Shown here in pieces: positions 37,803 through 47,329 of a stretch of DNA of 64,000 nucleotides. Position 1 is the stretch's first letter; the number at the start of each line of letters is the position of its first letter. Position numbers and translations under genes: made by a program. The notes under the pieces were generated by a model, which worked only from the letters and a program-made list of their open reading frames with translations, had not been told where the DNA came from and ran no database searches. Source of the stretch: Syntrophobacteraceae bacterium (lineage in GTDB: Bacteria; Desulfobacterota; Syntrophobacteria; Syntrophobacterales; Syntrophobacteraceae). The stretch lies in assembly GCA_018053185.1 (NCBI GenBank), contig JAGPLX010000005.1, positions 1 to 64,000 of the forward strand, written 5' to 3'.

Positions 37803-38741
37803 TCATAAGTGTTTGCGGCTGTCCAGGATCTGCCTGGTGCGTTCGATGTCCTTGCGGATCTGGATGGCCAGTTCCTCGGGGCTGGAAAAGCGTCGTTCCT
37901 CCCGAAGCCTGTCCACGAAGTGCACCGTGATGGGTTTGTGGTAGATGATCTCGTTGAAATCGAAAATATAGACTTCCAGGGAAAGCTCCCGATCATTGAA
38001 GGTAGGATTGTAACCGAGGTTAGCAGCCCCCCCGTAGCATTTTCCGTCGATCACGACCTGTACGGCATAGGTGCCGGGTTTGGGAGTCACCTGCCAGGCT
38101 TCGGCTTTGATGTTGGCCGTGGGAAACCCCAGGAGTTTGGCACCCCTCCGACGTCCGTGGATGACGGTCCCGGAGATTTCATAGCACCTTCCGAGGAAGG
38201 CGTTGGCCATCCGCACATTTCCCTGCCTCACCAGGCGCCGGATGACGGTACTGCTCACCACGGTTCCCTCCAGCCGAATGCCTTCCACTGTCTCAACCTC
38301 GAAGCCGTATTTTTCTCCCAGCTCCCGGAGGAGGCGAATGTTTCCCTTTCTTCCGTAGCCGAACCGATAATCGTAGCCCACCACGAGAGCCTTGACCCCA
38401 ATGCGGTCGACCAGGATTTCCTTGACGAAGTCCGTGGCGGAAATGAGAGCGAATTCCCGGCTGAAGGGGATAACGATGGCCACATCGATGGAGGACCTGG
38501 CCATGAGTTCGATCTTTTTTTGATGGGAGGTGATGAAGGCCGGACCTTCACTGGGGTTCAGTACCTGGAGTGGATGGGGATGAAAAGTGAGAACTACGGA
38601 CTCGCCGCCGATCCGGCCAGCCCATCCCTTGACTCGGTTGAAGATGGCCTGGTGTCCTAGGTGTACTCCGTCAAAATTACCAATGGTGAGAACAGGGTTT
38701 TTGAGAGACCTTGGGATGGGATCGATTCCCTCAAACACTTC
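37803..38741 (-). CDS. ribF: Bifunctional riboflavin kinase / FAD synthetase
   Basis: RibF phosphorylates riboflavin to FMN and then adenylates it to FAD. The 312-residue product has the N-terminal FAD synthetase nucleotidyl-transferase site TIGNFDGVHLGHQ and VGYDYRFGYGRKG. The C-terminal riboflavin-kinase part has HGRRRGAKLLGFPTANI and LEVYIFDF with a metal-binding Asn/Asp region. The ATG at 38741 is preferred over a GTG at 38759; the spacing from GAGAGG is long (14), so the start is uncertain. It converges on hflX. Confidence 0.94.
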   Translation of the reverse strand, partial: EVFEGIDPIPRSLKNPVLTIGNFDGVHLGHQAIFNRVKGWAGRIGGESVVLTFHPHPLQVLNPSEGPAFITSHQKKIELMARSSIDVAIVIPFSREFALISATDFVKEILVDRIGVKALVVGYDYRFGYGRKGNIRLLRELGEKYGFEVETVEGIRLEGTVVSSTVIRRLVRQGNVRMANAFLGRCYEISGTVIHGRRRGAKLLGFPTANIKAEAWQVTPKPGTYAVQVVIDGKCYGGAANLGYNPTFNDRELSLEVYIFDFNEIIYHKPITVHFVDRLREERRFSSPEELAIQIRKDIERTRQILDSRKHL

Positions 38742-38841
38742 CATAATAAGCGTTGGCACCTCTCAACGAAGAAAATAGACCTTGACAGGATAAGGTTCTT
38801 AGGATACGAAACCTCCTATTGTATTGCAATGCTTTTTTCGT

Positions 38842-38928
38842 GCCGAAGTGGCGGAATTGGTAGACGCGCTAGGTTCAGGGTCTAGTGGGCGTACGCCTGT
38901 CGGGGTTCGAGTCCCCGCTTCGGCACCA
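38842..38928 (+). tRNA. tRNA-Leu (anticodon CAG)
   Basis: An 87-nt class II leucine tRNA has acceptor GCCGAAG/CTTCGGC and anticodon stem CTAGG/TCTAG. The loop TTCAGGG gives anticodon CAG; there is a long variable arm, a GGTTCGAGTCCC T-arm, and an encoded CCA. A short hairpin follows. Confidence 0.95.
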
Positions 38929-38937
38929 GAAATCAAC

Positions 38938-38952
38938 AAACCTTCGGGTTTT
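38938..38952 (+). terminator. Weak hairpin terminator after tRNA-Leu(CAG)
   Basis: AAACC-TTCG-GGTTTT forms a short stem with a UUCG tetraloop nine bases after the tRNA. It is followed by only one or two extra T residues, so termination strength is doubtful. Confidence 0.4.
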
Positions 38953-38966
38953 CAAATGCTTGGTTA

Positions 38967-39015
38967 TCGGTGCTCCTCGTTGTACACCGTCAGGGTACAC
39001 TTCGGAGGACACCGA
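38967..39015. repeat. Long imperfect hairpin downstream of tRNA-Leu
   Basis: TCGGTG and TCCTC (38967-38978) pair with GAGGA and CACCGA (39005-39015), with one bulged base. An inner GTAC-A-CC pairs with GG-GTAC, giving a hairpin of about 49 nt. It may belong to a mobile-element end. Confidence 0.4.
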
Positions 39016-39199
39016 GGGCAACTTATCCTGGCATCAGGAATCCTTCCTCGTAAAAACCCACTACGGCTTTCTTTTCCGCATCAGGGTTCCAACTGAAATA
39101 TTACCGATCCTGCACAAGGAGGAAATCCGTGCCTCGCTTTTGACTGGCAGGGTTCGTGAAGCGAAATGCCGAGTAATGAGGCTTGCAGCGTGCACCATT

Positions 39200-40700
39200 T
39201 CATGCTGCACAGGCAAAACCGCTGCCTGAGCAGTGATTTCGTTGGTGCTCCCGGCTTTGATGGAACGCCCGGTAGGCGTCCAGGCCGCCGCTTGACCGCA
39301 GGGAGCGAATCCTGAGTACGGCTTCTGCTCTTTTCAACCGCCACCGTGCCCCGGTCCGGTCCATTCGGTCCTTGATCAGGTGCCTGCAGGCACCCTCAAT
39401 GACTCCGGTGGCGATGGGGAGTCCTTCCGACAGGTATTGGTCGTATTCCAAGATGGGTCGGTATTTTTCAAGATAATCGGCATACTTGTCGACAACCCTG
39501 CGTCTGTCGGAGCTCAACTGATGCTACCTGGCGCTTTGGCGCAATCCGTAGACGATTTCCTCCGCCTTTCCCTGCAGGATCTTAAGCGCCTGCTCGGCCA
39601 CCCAGTCTTCGGGATCCACGCTCTCCACAGGATGGAAGCCATAGGCTGCCTTCCACAGATATTCCAGAACATGGATGAAATCCAGGATAAGAGTCATATC
39701 CGGTCGATGCTGACGAATCAAGCCAAGGACAAGATCGAGCTGTTCCCCGCCTCCGTCAACCAAGATCGCCCCAGGGGCGCTTCTTTTCCGGATCCCGCCC
39801 CAAGGCTTCGTCAAACATGTCCTGGATCACATCTTTTGGGTCCTGTTCTACACTGGCCCAAACCCGTTTATGCGTGGCTCGGGGACGGGCGGATTTCTCC
39901 TCGGTCGCGCACAGTCCCATGACCTCCTCGGGGTTGCGCTCGTCAGCCTTGATGTCATAGACGGCAGCAACGGTTGCCATGCGTTTGCGGTGGAGCTTCT
40001 CTCCCGGATGGAACCTTGCGCCCGGACGGCGCACAGACTCTTCGGCTGCTTTGCGTGTGGCATCTCGAAGGTCCTCCTTGCGCATGACAATCCCTTTTTG
40101 ATCGACGCTCATCACCGGAATATCCGATGTCGGCCCGGCTTCCTCCGTCTTTCCCGTCGAATAGAACTCTTCAAAATCCCGGGCAGCGACAACCGCTATC
40201 TCCTCCAGTTGTCGTTTGGGGACCTTTGCGCCCGTTGTTTTCTCAATATTGGCCACCGCTTCATCGAACGAGTTCACAGCCGCTTCTTCCGCCGCTCGAT
40301 ATCCGAGTCCGTGGGAGCAGCAACCCTTGGGCGGATTGAGCTCTCCATCCAACGGAAACATACTGGGCACTCCGGGGCAACTGTACCCTTTCCGTCTGCT
40401 CGTCACCTCTCCAAACAAGGTCATCAATTGCCGCTCACAGTTCGGTCTGCAATGAGTGAGGCGATCGCCGGCGGAGTTGGTCACCTCATGTCTTCACGGC
40501 TCCCGGGCGGCACGAAGATCCAGGTAGGCCTGCATGAGGCGCCTCGGCGGTTCGGTTCCCTCCCTGAAAATCAGAGCTTCAATGGGTCCATGCTCCATCT
40601 GCCCGGCTGTCTCACCGATAAGCCGGGAGACAAGGGATTCGAACTGCTCACAAGCCGGGCCGAACACCTCGCTTTCCATCGGGTACACCAGGATCATCAA
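39200..40700 (-). pseudogene. ISKra4-family transposase, broken
   Basis: The pieces together give one ISKra4-type transposase, read from 40700 down to 39200. The N-terminal part is followed by CERQLMTLFGEVTSRRKGY, then VMSVDQKGIVMR, DFIHVLEYLWKAAYGFHP, and finally GLPIATGVIEGACRHLIKDR with GARWRLKRAEAVLRIR. It is interrupted three times: an in-frame TGA at 40494-40496, a frameshift between about 39760 and 39810, and an in-frame TAG at 39524-39526. It is therefore inactive unless recoded. Confidence 0.85.
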
Positions 40701-40784
40701 AGGGCCTCTTTGGGTTATGGGTTTTCAAGGTACATTCCCACAATGGAGGCCGGATATCCACAGGCTTGATGTTTCAACAATACT

Positions 40785-40943
40785 TCATGCGCAACGTGCC
40801 GCTCCTTGACCTTCGTTCCAAAAGAGCCGCACCCGATTGACGGCCCGGGTGTAGGCATCAATGGTCATTCGACTCTTACCCTGTAGTTTGAGCAAGTGCC
40901 GCTGATAAAGCTCGTCAAATCGCTTCGTTTCAGGCTGGTCCAT
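40785..40943 (-). pseudogene. Truncated tyrosine-recombinase/integrase N-terminus
   Basis: About 43 residues from the ATG at 40943 ([17 protein letters not shown], then GKSRMTIDAYTRAVNRVRLFW) resemble the SAM-like N-terminal arm of IS91-associated phage-type integrases. After that the similarity stops and the frame ends a few codons later. The catalytic domain is missing. It sits 85 bases from the ISKra4 remnant, whose insertion or deletion probably truncated it. Confidence 0.65.
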
Positions 40944-41151
40944 CGTGTATCTCCCCTTGGCTTTGATCGTGCCCGGAATTGGGCAACGATGGGAGTTATA
41001 CACTGATTTGAGATTTCTTCCGCCGAGTAGCGGCTTCGTCCAACAAAACCCATCGCCGGTTTGTTGCCGCCGGCCGATTTTCCTTGACGCCTCCCGTGGC
41101 TGCTTGCTACCGTTCGCTCTTCTCTCGCACCGAAAAGAAAGGGTCGTGTGT

Positions 41152-42378
41152 ATGACTCAGACTGCGATCATTCTGGCCCGAGACAGCTTGGGTACGGAGA
41201 TGGTGTTCGGCGTTCCCGCTGTTCGAAGGCTGGTTCTTATTCTCAGGCAACTGGCCTTTCAGAAGATCCATGTAGTCGGGCGTGTCGACCTGGTGGAGAA
41301 GGTCGTTGCGGATCTTTTGTCTCCAGCCTTTCTGCACAGCTTTGGGGAAAAGGAATCTCCGGATGCGGCCTTGGAGCGAATCGAACTTTCCCCGGATGAG
41401 CGGGTCCTGGTTTTGATGGCCAATCACGTGGTCGACAGACATACCCTCGAATCCTTCCGGGAAATCGGCCAGGTTGATGTCCCTGCATGCCTAGTCGGGG
41501 CGGGCTGTGATGGGCTTGATGAAGGGGTTTTTCTTGTCGGCCGATCCGAGCTCCTGCCCATCGTCCGCTTCCTGTGGCTGGGAGAAAAGCTCGACGACGC
41601 CCTATCCCGGCGGATAAGGTACATTGAAGCTGCAGGTCGGTTACCCCACACTCTGGACGGCAAGAAAAATACCCCTGCCACCTCCGAAGATGCCCTGGCG
41701 GCTGCGCTGGGCATGCAAACCCATGCGGACGACGGCTTCATCGCCCGTCATTTCGATCGACACATCTCGCGGAGGATCAGCAGTCGAGTTGCTCGAACCC
41801 GCATGACCCCCAACGGCGTAACCCTCGTGGGCATGACCATCGGACTGACGGCCGCCTTTCTGCTGTCGCTTCCGGGTTACTGGGCCCACCTGCTGGGTTC
41901 GCTGCTATTTGTGTTCTGCGTGATCGTGGACGGGGTCGACGGGGAGCTTGCCCGCCTGAAACTCCAGGAGAGCCGATTTGGCCATTACCTGGATATCATC
42001 ACGGACAACATCGTTCATTTCGCCATATTCGTGGGAATCGCTTTCGGCCTCTATCACGATACCGGCAATGCCTGGTACCTGCGGATTCTATGGGTCATGC
42101 TCGGGGGATTCGGCCTGTGTTCTCTTGCCGTGTATCTATGTATCCTCCGATTGAGTGAAGACCGGCTCAAAGCTTCTCCCACTGCAATTCGATTCATGGC
42201 CTTGCTGAGCAACCGGGATTTCGCTTACCTCATAGCACTTCTAGCCGTGGCGGACCGACTCAACTGGTTCCTCATCGGCAGTGCGCTGGGATCCTATGTG
42301 TTTGCCGCAGCCCTCTGGACCATCAGCTATCGAGAAAGACGGAAGGCGCCCGGCGCAGCACAACCCTGCATCGAATAG
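41152..42378 (+). CDS. CDP-alcohol phosphatidyltransferase with degenerate nucleotidyltransferase-like N-terminus
   Basis: The 408-residue product has two parts. The C-terminal part (about 200-400) is a membrane CDP-alcohol phosphatidyltransferase with the diagnostic [27 protein letters not shown] pattern (DGxxxAR...G...D...D) and about six helices. The N-terminal 190 residues look like a nucleotidyltransferase fold in strand order ([10 protein letters not shown], then FQKIHVVG) but lack the GxGxR(L/M) and PKPLLP signatures. It resembles archaeal inositol-phosphate cytidylyltransferase/phosphotransferase fusions in layout. I infer that it joins a CDP-activated alcohol to another molecule, using CDP-substrate made by the separate nucleotidyltransferase at 47326-48033. 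Confidence 0.82.
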   Translation: MTQTAIILARDSLGTEMVFGVPAVRRLVLILRQLAFQKIHVVGRVDLVEKVVADLLSPAFLHSFGEKESPDAALERIELSPDERVLVLMANHVVDRHTLESFREIGQVDVPACLVGAGCDGLDEGVFLVGRSELLPIVRFLWLGEKLDDALSRRIRYIEAAGRLPHTLDGKKNTPATSEDALAAALGMQTHADDGFIARHFDRHISRRISSRVARTRMTPNGVTLVGMTIGLTAAFLLSLPGYWAHLLGSLLFVFCVIVDGVDGELARLKLQESRFGHYLDIITDNIVHFAIFVGIAFGLYHDTGNAWYLRILWVMLGGFGLCSLAVYLCILRLSEDRLKASPTAIRFMALLSNRDFAYLIALLAVADRLNWFLIGSALGSYVFAAALWTISYRERRKAPGAAQPCIE

Positions 42379-42466
42379 TCAACGCCGGTTTCCTGCCACC
42401 TGCCTGTTTCCCGACAGGTCCGGTACAGCGCGATTCAGGATCCACTTCTTGTGAGCACGGCCCTAA

Positions 42467-42508
42467 TGTTGTTTGCAGGGACCGGATACCCCCTTCTGCC
42501 AAGCCGTA
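42467..42508. repeat. Dispersed 42-nt intergenic repeat, copy B
   Basis: Ungapped match of 33 in 42 bases to 5722-5763, with the same upstream AGGTCCGG(T/C)ACAGC box. In copy B that box is about 50 bases upstream rather than adjacent. It lies between two convergent genes. Confidence 0.45.
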
Positions 42509-42594
42509 GCGGCGAGGCTTTGTCTCAAAGACAACTTGGATGGTTTCCGCCTGAAACAAGGCTCAAAATTTAACGTTTGCCTTTATGAAGACGG

Positions 42595-43605
42595 CTAGTT
42601 CGGCCCCTTGGCCTGGTGGGCCACTTCCACTTCCGAGTCGGATCTTTCCGACAGCAAGGTCGCGTAACACACCAGGCCCAAGCCTGACCGCAGAATCTGC
42701 TCCAGCCTCAGTGTCACTCCGTATGCCAGGCCCATGGCGGCGTCGAAACCGACCGCCTTCAAGGTAAACACACGCGTGGCCTCCTGGATCCCGATTCCCA
42801 GCGGCACGGCGAAGGTCATCAAATCAAACCAGCCCCCGAGGCACCAGATCCCGGCAGCCAGGCGCATCGATGCGTGGTCGGTCAGCAGGTACAAGAAATA
42901 CCAGGCCTGCAGGATGCCGCAAGCCATTCCCGCCATGTGCCACAGGAGGGCAATGGGTACCTCCAGGGGATGACTTCGGTAAAAGATCCGAAGCTCATCA
43001 TCCACTTCGGTAGCTTTCGTGGCGACAGCAGAGAGGTGCTTGCCCAGCAGCCTTCGGCCGGACAGCCAACGAAGAACGGCACCCAGCTTGCCGAATTTCT
43101 GAGCGATGAGGAACCCAAAGACCCCGGCTGCCAGAAGAGCACTGCCAGAGAGCAAAGCAGGCCACACACCGCGGGGCAGATCCACCCCCCAGAGTGTGAT
43201 GATGGATCCCAGGGAAACAAACAGCAGTTGTGCGATGGAGTAAGCAAGCTTTCCCACGACCACACCCTGGAAGGCTCCCTTGGCTGCGTGGTTCAAGGAG
43301 AGAAGTGTTCCCTTGGTGACTTCTCCGCCCAGGGTCGCAGTAGGTGTCAGATAATTGATGGCGTAGCCGGCCAGGCGGATGCGAAAGAGGCGGGAAAAGG
43401 AAAGGGACCTGAGCGTCCCCGGGAGGCAATGTTTCCATCCGATGGTGTGCAGAGCGTCTGCGACGATCTCGATGAGGACCAGCGGAACCAGGCCCCAGCC
43501 CAGCAAGCTCATCTGACTCCACAGTTCCCCAAAGCCGATCTGCAGGACCAAAAAGGTCAACAGGCCGAAGCCCAGAAGGACACACACCGTGTGGAATTTT
43601 ATCAT
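42595..43605 (-). CDS. Flippase-like / lysylphosphatidylglycerol-synthase TM-region protein
   Basis: The 336-residue protein has about eight membrane helices and belongs to the UPF0104/AglD-type family (membrane part of MprF). The N-terminus is VCVLLGFGLLTFLVLQIGFGELW; conserved polar segments include NYLTPTATLGGEVTKGTLL and FAVPLGIGIQEATRVFTLKAVGFD. Members move or transfer lipid-linked molecules across the membrane. The gene converges with the phosphatidyltransferase and closes the presumed lipid cluster. Its cargo is unknown. Confidence 0.8.
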   Translation of the reverse strand: MIKFHTVCVLLGFGLLTFLVLQIGFGELWSQMSLLGWGLVPLVLIEIVADALHTIGWKHCLPGTLRSLSFSRLFRIRLAGYAINYLTPTATLGGEVTKGTLLSLNHAAKGAFQGVVVGKLAYSIAQLLFVSLGSIITLWGVDLPRGVWPALLSGSALLAAGVFGFLIAQKFGKLGAVLRWLSGRRLLGKHLSAVATKATEVDDELRIFYRSHPLEVPIALLWHMAGMACGILQAWYFLYLLTDHASMRLAAGIWCLGGWFDLMTFAVPLGIGIQEATRVFTLKAVGFDAAMGLAYGVTLRLEQILRSGLGLVCYATLLSERSDSEVEVAHQAKGPN

Positions 43606-43931
43606 TCGAAGTTCGTCCCAGCCTTATCGGCACGGAAGCCCCCATGCCATTTGCCTATCCGTCGTCCAGGGGCTTACCCACAACGGAAATCGGGAAGATG
43701 CAATCCAACCGCGAACCGGTATCACGGATCCACGTTCCACCACGAAGGTCACGAAGAAAAACGCATACATTCTTCTCCGGGTGACCTTTGTGGTAATGTC
43801 TCTCTTCCGCTATCCCCCGTCATAATGAAGGCCGCACTGTATGTGGCCCGAAATCAGGAACCGATCTCCTGCGCACCATGCGGCCGGACTCATGTTCGAA
43901 GGATGACCTTGTCGCATCCACCCTGCCGCCG
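43606..43931. other. Intergenic region with a palindromic repeat
   Basis: No gene is seen. CACCACGAAGGTCAC (from 43738) pairs imperfectly with GTGACCTTTGTGG (43781-43793). This is the common accACGAAGGxCACGAAG-type intergenic palindrome of many bacterial genomes, and it would fold as a hairpin of about 55 nt between the dehydrogenase and flippase-like genes. Confidence 0.5.
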
Positions 43932-44981
43932 TCATGCCGCAGAGCCGAGGAGTCCTACGGGGGATGAGCCCTCCCGGCTGGACCGGTAGGCCGACTCGAT
44001 GAGCTGAATACATCGGCGGGCCTCCCTGAGATTGGTGCCTCGCCGCCGGCCGTCCTCAATCTCTCGAGCGAAGTCCTCGACCACGCAATCCATCCATTCC
44101 GGATGATGGGACCCTGCGGAAAGAGCTTCCGGGAAGCTGTGACGAACGGGAGCAGAACCGTTCGAGACCACCACGATATGGTCGTCGTTGATGAACAAGG
44201 TACCCTGATCCCCCACAACCATCCCGAAATTTCGCCGACATGGCCCACGCCAGGTAAAGTGAAGGTGCGCCTCAGCCTGCGGGAACCGGATCACCACGTC
44301 CACGGCCTCCTCGACTCCTGACTTGCCGCCGCAGGGAGGTTCCATCCGGGCCGAAACGGAAAGAGGGGATTCCTGGATCATGTCGAAGATCAGGTATAGA
44401 TTGTGCCAGCCGTGGTCAATCATGATCCCCCCACAGGCCAGCTCGGGGTCGCTCCGCCAGTTGGATGCGCCGCCTCCGGAGCTGGAAACGCGGAGGACAT
44501 TCATAAAGACGGATCGCACCCTCCCGATTCGATTCTCCCGGATCAACTCGAGGGTTTTGACCCAGAGAGGAGCATATTTCCAGTTGTTTACCGTAAACAC
44601 CACCTTGTGCGTCCTCGACGCTGCTTCCCGGATGCGTTCGAAGCTGCCCATCGAGGTCGTCAGGGGCTTCTCGCAGAAGACATGGAGGCCGGCCTGGCAG
44701 GACGCTATCACCAGGTCGTCATGGAAACGGGGAGGAGTACATATGTCCACAAAATCCAGCCCGTTTTCGCACAACATCTCATCCACCCTGAGATACACTC
44801 GAACCCCCGTCAGCATCTCCTGGGCCTTGCGGGCCCTTTCGGCATTGGGTTCCACCACCGCATCGATTCGAAAATGAGGACTCTTGCGCCATACGGGCAA
44901 GTGAGCATTCTCCGCCACATTCCCAAAGCCGATGATGGCTCCTCGCAGCAAATTCCCGTCTTCCGGTGACTTCAAAACCAT
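43932..44981 (-). CDS. Gfo/Idh/MocA-family oxidoreductase
   Basis: This NAD(P)-dependent dehydrogenase acts on sugars or cyclitols by family. With the ATG at 44981 it has 349 residues (a TTG at 45056 would add 25). It shows the Rossmann start RGAIIGFGNVAENAHLP, VDICTPPRFHDDLVIASCQAG, and the family hallmark HVFCEKPLTTS with the catalytic Lys. Further on are GGIMIDHGWHNLYLIFDM with the His pair and a C-terminal sheet. In this cluster it may oxidise a hydroxyl to a ketone for the neighbouring aminotransferase; this is inference. Confidence 0.85.
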   Translation of the reverse strand: MVLKSPEDGNLLRGAIIGFGNVAENAHLPVWRKSPHFRIDAVVEPNAERARKAQEMLTGVRVYLRVDEMLCENGLDFVDICTPPRFHDDLVIASCQAGLHVFCEKPLTTSMGSFERIREAASRTHKVVFTVNNWKYAPLWVKTLELIRENRIGRVRSVFMNVLRVSSSGGGASNWRSDPELACGGIMIDHGWHNLYLIFDMIQESPLSVSARMEPPCGGKSGVEEAVDVVIRFPQAEAHLHFTWRGPCRRNFGMVVGDQGTLFINDDHIVVVSNGSAPVRHSFPEALSAGSHHPEWMDCVVEDFAREIEDGRRRGTNLREARRCIQLIESAYRSSREGSSPVGLLGSAA

Positions 44982-45092
44982 TTCAAACCGTTCTTCCAGG
45001 GCCTTGTTTCGGCGAGAGCCGCCGTCCTCGGTCCCCCGCAAGCCCAAGTCCCGCAATTTCCCATGCGGATACCCGGATCATTCCTCCGAAGT

Positions 45093-46433
45093 TTACTTGT
45101 ATGGTATGTGATCGGCCACGAACCGGAAAACCTCATCGAGGATTGCCAACCCCTCATCAGCTTCCTCACGGGTGAGGACCAGGGGAGGATTGATGCGAAA
45201 ATTGGGCTTGTAGTTCATGGACACCATCCCCCGCTTGAGGGTCTCGAGAAATATTTGCCTCGTAACGGACCTCTCCAGGGGTTCCCGGCTTCTGCGGTCC
45301 CTGACCAACTCAACTCCGATGAGCAGACCCACGCCGCGTACGTCGCCGATGAATTCGTATTTTTCCTGGAGCCCCCGCAGGCCGTTCAGCAGGTGTTCCC
45401 CCACCTTCCGGGAATTCTCCACCAGAGACTCATCGATAATGGTTCGTACCGTGGCGAGGGCGGCCGTACATGCCAGGGGATTGCCTCCGTAACTGCTGGA
45501 CGAAGAGCTGGGTTTCGAGAAAGGCTTGCTGGCGGTGATCTCGTCGGTCGAAATGAGCCCCGAAACAGGAAATCCGCTTCCCAGCCCTTTCCCTATGGTC
45601 ATAATGTCCGGGACGAGGCCGGTGTGATTGGAGCCGAACATCATCCCGGTACGGCCGAAGCCGGTGATCATTTCGTCGGCAATGAGAAGAGCATCGTTTT
45701 CTCGAGCGATCTGGAGCAGGCCGGGCAAAAACTCGGGAGGAGGAATGACGTTCCCGGCCGTTCCCTGCATGGGTTCCACGATGATGGCGGCCAGGCTCCC
45801 GGCGGTGTTGTTTTCGATGATCTTGCGGACAAATTCGAGGCAGAACAGGCCGCATTCCGGATAGGTCATCCGGAACGGGCATCGGTAGCAGTCCGCATAG
45901 GGGGCCAGGTGCAGACCCGGATACAAGGTGCCCCAGTTTTTCTTGAAGGCATCGCCGATGAGGCCCAGGACTCCTCCCGTCTTCCCGTGAAAGCCGCCCC
46001 AGAAACTGAGCACCTCGAACTTTTTCGTATAGGACTTGGCCAGCCGAATGGCGGCTTCCACCGCTTCGGCACCCCCGCTGTAGAGCTGGGTCCGACGCAG
46101 CCCCGGAGGGGTGAGGGAGGCGATAAGCCGTAGCAGCTCCACCCGGTTTTCCGTGGTGAAGCTTCCCACGGTGACCTTGTCCAGCTGTTCCTTGAGGGCT
46201 GTAACATACCGGGGATGCACATGGCCGAGACTGCACACGGCGACACCCGCCATGAAATCGAGGTAGGATTTCCCTTCCATGTCCAGGAGACGGCATCCCC
46301 TGGCCTCCTTGATCACCAGTCGCGAAAGCTGGCTCACCTCCTGAAGGCCGGGAGACACGAATTCTTGTTCTTCCTCGTACAGCCGGGAGGAAAGGGTCTG
46401 GGTCGGTATGAAATAGGAACCTTCAAAATGCAC
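45093..46433 (-). CDS. Class-III PLP-dependent aminotransferase
   Basis: The 446-residue product begins at a GTG (46433) with AAAGGAG ten bases upstream. It has the class-III signature with MTIGKGLGSGFPVSG (PLP-binding Lys), SGGAEAVEAAIRLAKSYT, and an Asp in LLIADEMITGFGRTG. It also carries CYRCPFRMTYPECGLFC, a Cys-rich loop seen in GABA-type aminotransferases. By family it transfers an amino group from an amino acid to an aldehyde or ketone. The neighbouring dehydrogenase could supply the ketone. HpnO of hopanoid synthesis is also a class-III enzyme, but that identity is not shown here. Confidence 0.88.
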   Translation of the reverse strand: MHFEGSYFIPTQTLSSRLYEEEQEFVSPGLQEVSQLSRLVIKEARGCRLLDMEGKSYLDFMAGVAVCSLGHVHPRYVTALKEQLDKVTVGSFTTENRVELLRLIASLTPPGLRRTQLYSGGAEAVEAAIRLAKSYTKKFEVLSFWGGFHGKTGGVLGLIGDAFKKNWGTLYPGLHLAPYADCYRCPFRMTYPECGLFCLEFVRKIIENNTAGSLAAIIVEPMQGTAGNVIPPPEFLPGLLQIARENDALLIADEMITGFGRTGMMFGSNHTGLVPDIMTIGKGLGSGFPVSGLISTDEITASKPFSKPSSSSSSYGGNPLACTAALATVRTIIDESLVENSRKVGEHLLNGLRGLQEKYEFIGDVRGVGLLIGVELVRDRRSREPLERSVTRQIFLETLKRGMVSMNYKPNFRINPPLVLTREEADEGLAILDEVFRFVADHIPYK

Positions 46434-46516
46434 GAGGATATCGCTCCTTTGCAGTATCGCCCACGGCTCGTTCCGCCAGTGGGGGCGCCTCTACTTCGAC
46501 GCGGTTCGAGTGAAAT

Positions 46517-47329
46517 TCATAGTGCCCTGTTTTGCAGATAGAGGGCAATGTTCCTGGCGGCCGGTCGACGACAGCGGGAAAAACTGGGCCAATCGTTCAA
46601 GTCGATGAGGGTGACGCTGCCGTTGCCCGTCATGACGGCGTCCCCTCCGTACACTTCGAGCCCCACCACTCCTGCCGCTCGTTGTGCTACCGGTCCCAGC
46701 ACCTCAGCCACCTCCGTCGTGATGTCCACGTCGGTGGAAGCCAGAAAGGCCTTGAAGTAATCGCCCCGGCCGACACCGTAGAACTTGACCACGGGACCCG
46801 CCACATGGCCCTGGACAAGGATTTCGTTAACGTTGTGACGGCGAAAATGTTGCAGGGCACGGGAAAGCTCTTCCCTCGAGGCAATCGACACCACATCGCC
46901 CTTCCGAACGGCGTGAACATCCCCCCGTTTCAGCCACACGGGAACGGATGAGGGCAGGGTGATTTTCTCCAGGGCCGCACCCACGGGTACGATCTCGCTC
47001 GGAGGGACCGGCAGCCCGGCCCTCTCGAGAGCCAGGCTCAGGGGCTTGCGATAACACTTTCGAATCGAATCCAATGAGTTAACCACCCGGGTTCCCAGTC
47101 GTGCCCAGTCTTCGATCACGGCAAGGACGCTCGGAGACTGGGCCATGGTGAGCACCCAGGAAGGCCGGGGTATGGACCCGTCCAGGTCTTCAGCCCGGAC
47201 GGCATCCACTCGAAACCCCATGGAGGAGAGCTCTTCAAGGGTATCGTCGAGGATGGCCGCATCGTCTCGGACTTTTCCCGGTGAAAAGACACGCTCTCTG
47301 TAGATGCCCAGAATGCTTTCAGGTTTCAT
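46517..47329 (-). CDS. ATP-grasp-like protein
   Basis: The 270-residue protein looks like a compact ATP-grasp enzyme: an N-terminal pre-ATP domain (GIYRERVFSPGKVRDD), a central lobe with VPVWLKRGDVHAVRKGDVV, and a second lobe with EILVQGHVAGPVVKFYGVG. Near the C-terminus TLIDLNDWPSFSRCR holds a Glu/Asp-Asn pair that could bind magnesium. Such enzymes join an acid to an amine or thiol through an acyl phosphate. Its start overlaps the nucleotidyltransferase stop as ATGA, so it is co-translated. The substrate is unknown. Confidence 0.7.
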   Translation of the reverse strand: MKPESILGIYRERVFSPGKVRDDAAILDDTLEELSSMGFRVDAVRAEDLDGSIPRPSWVLTMAQSPSVLAVIEDWARLGTRVVNSLDSIRKCYRKPLSLALERAGLPVPPSEIVPVGAALEKITLPSSVPVWLKRGDVHAVRKGDVVSIASREELSRALQHFRRHNVNEILVQGHVAGPVVKFYGVGRGDYFKAFLASTDVDITTEVAEVLGPVAQRAAGVVGLEVYGGDAVMTGNGSVTLIDLNDWPSFSRCRRPAARNIALYLQNRAL

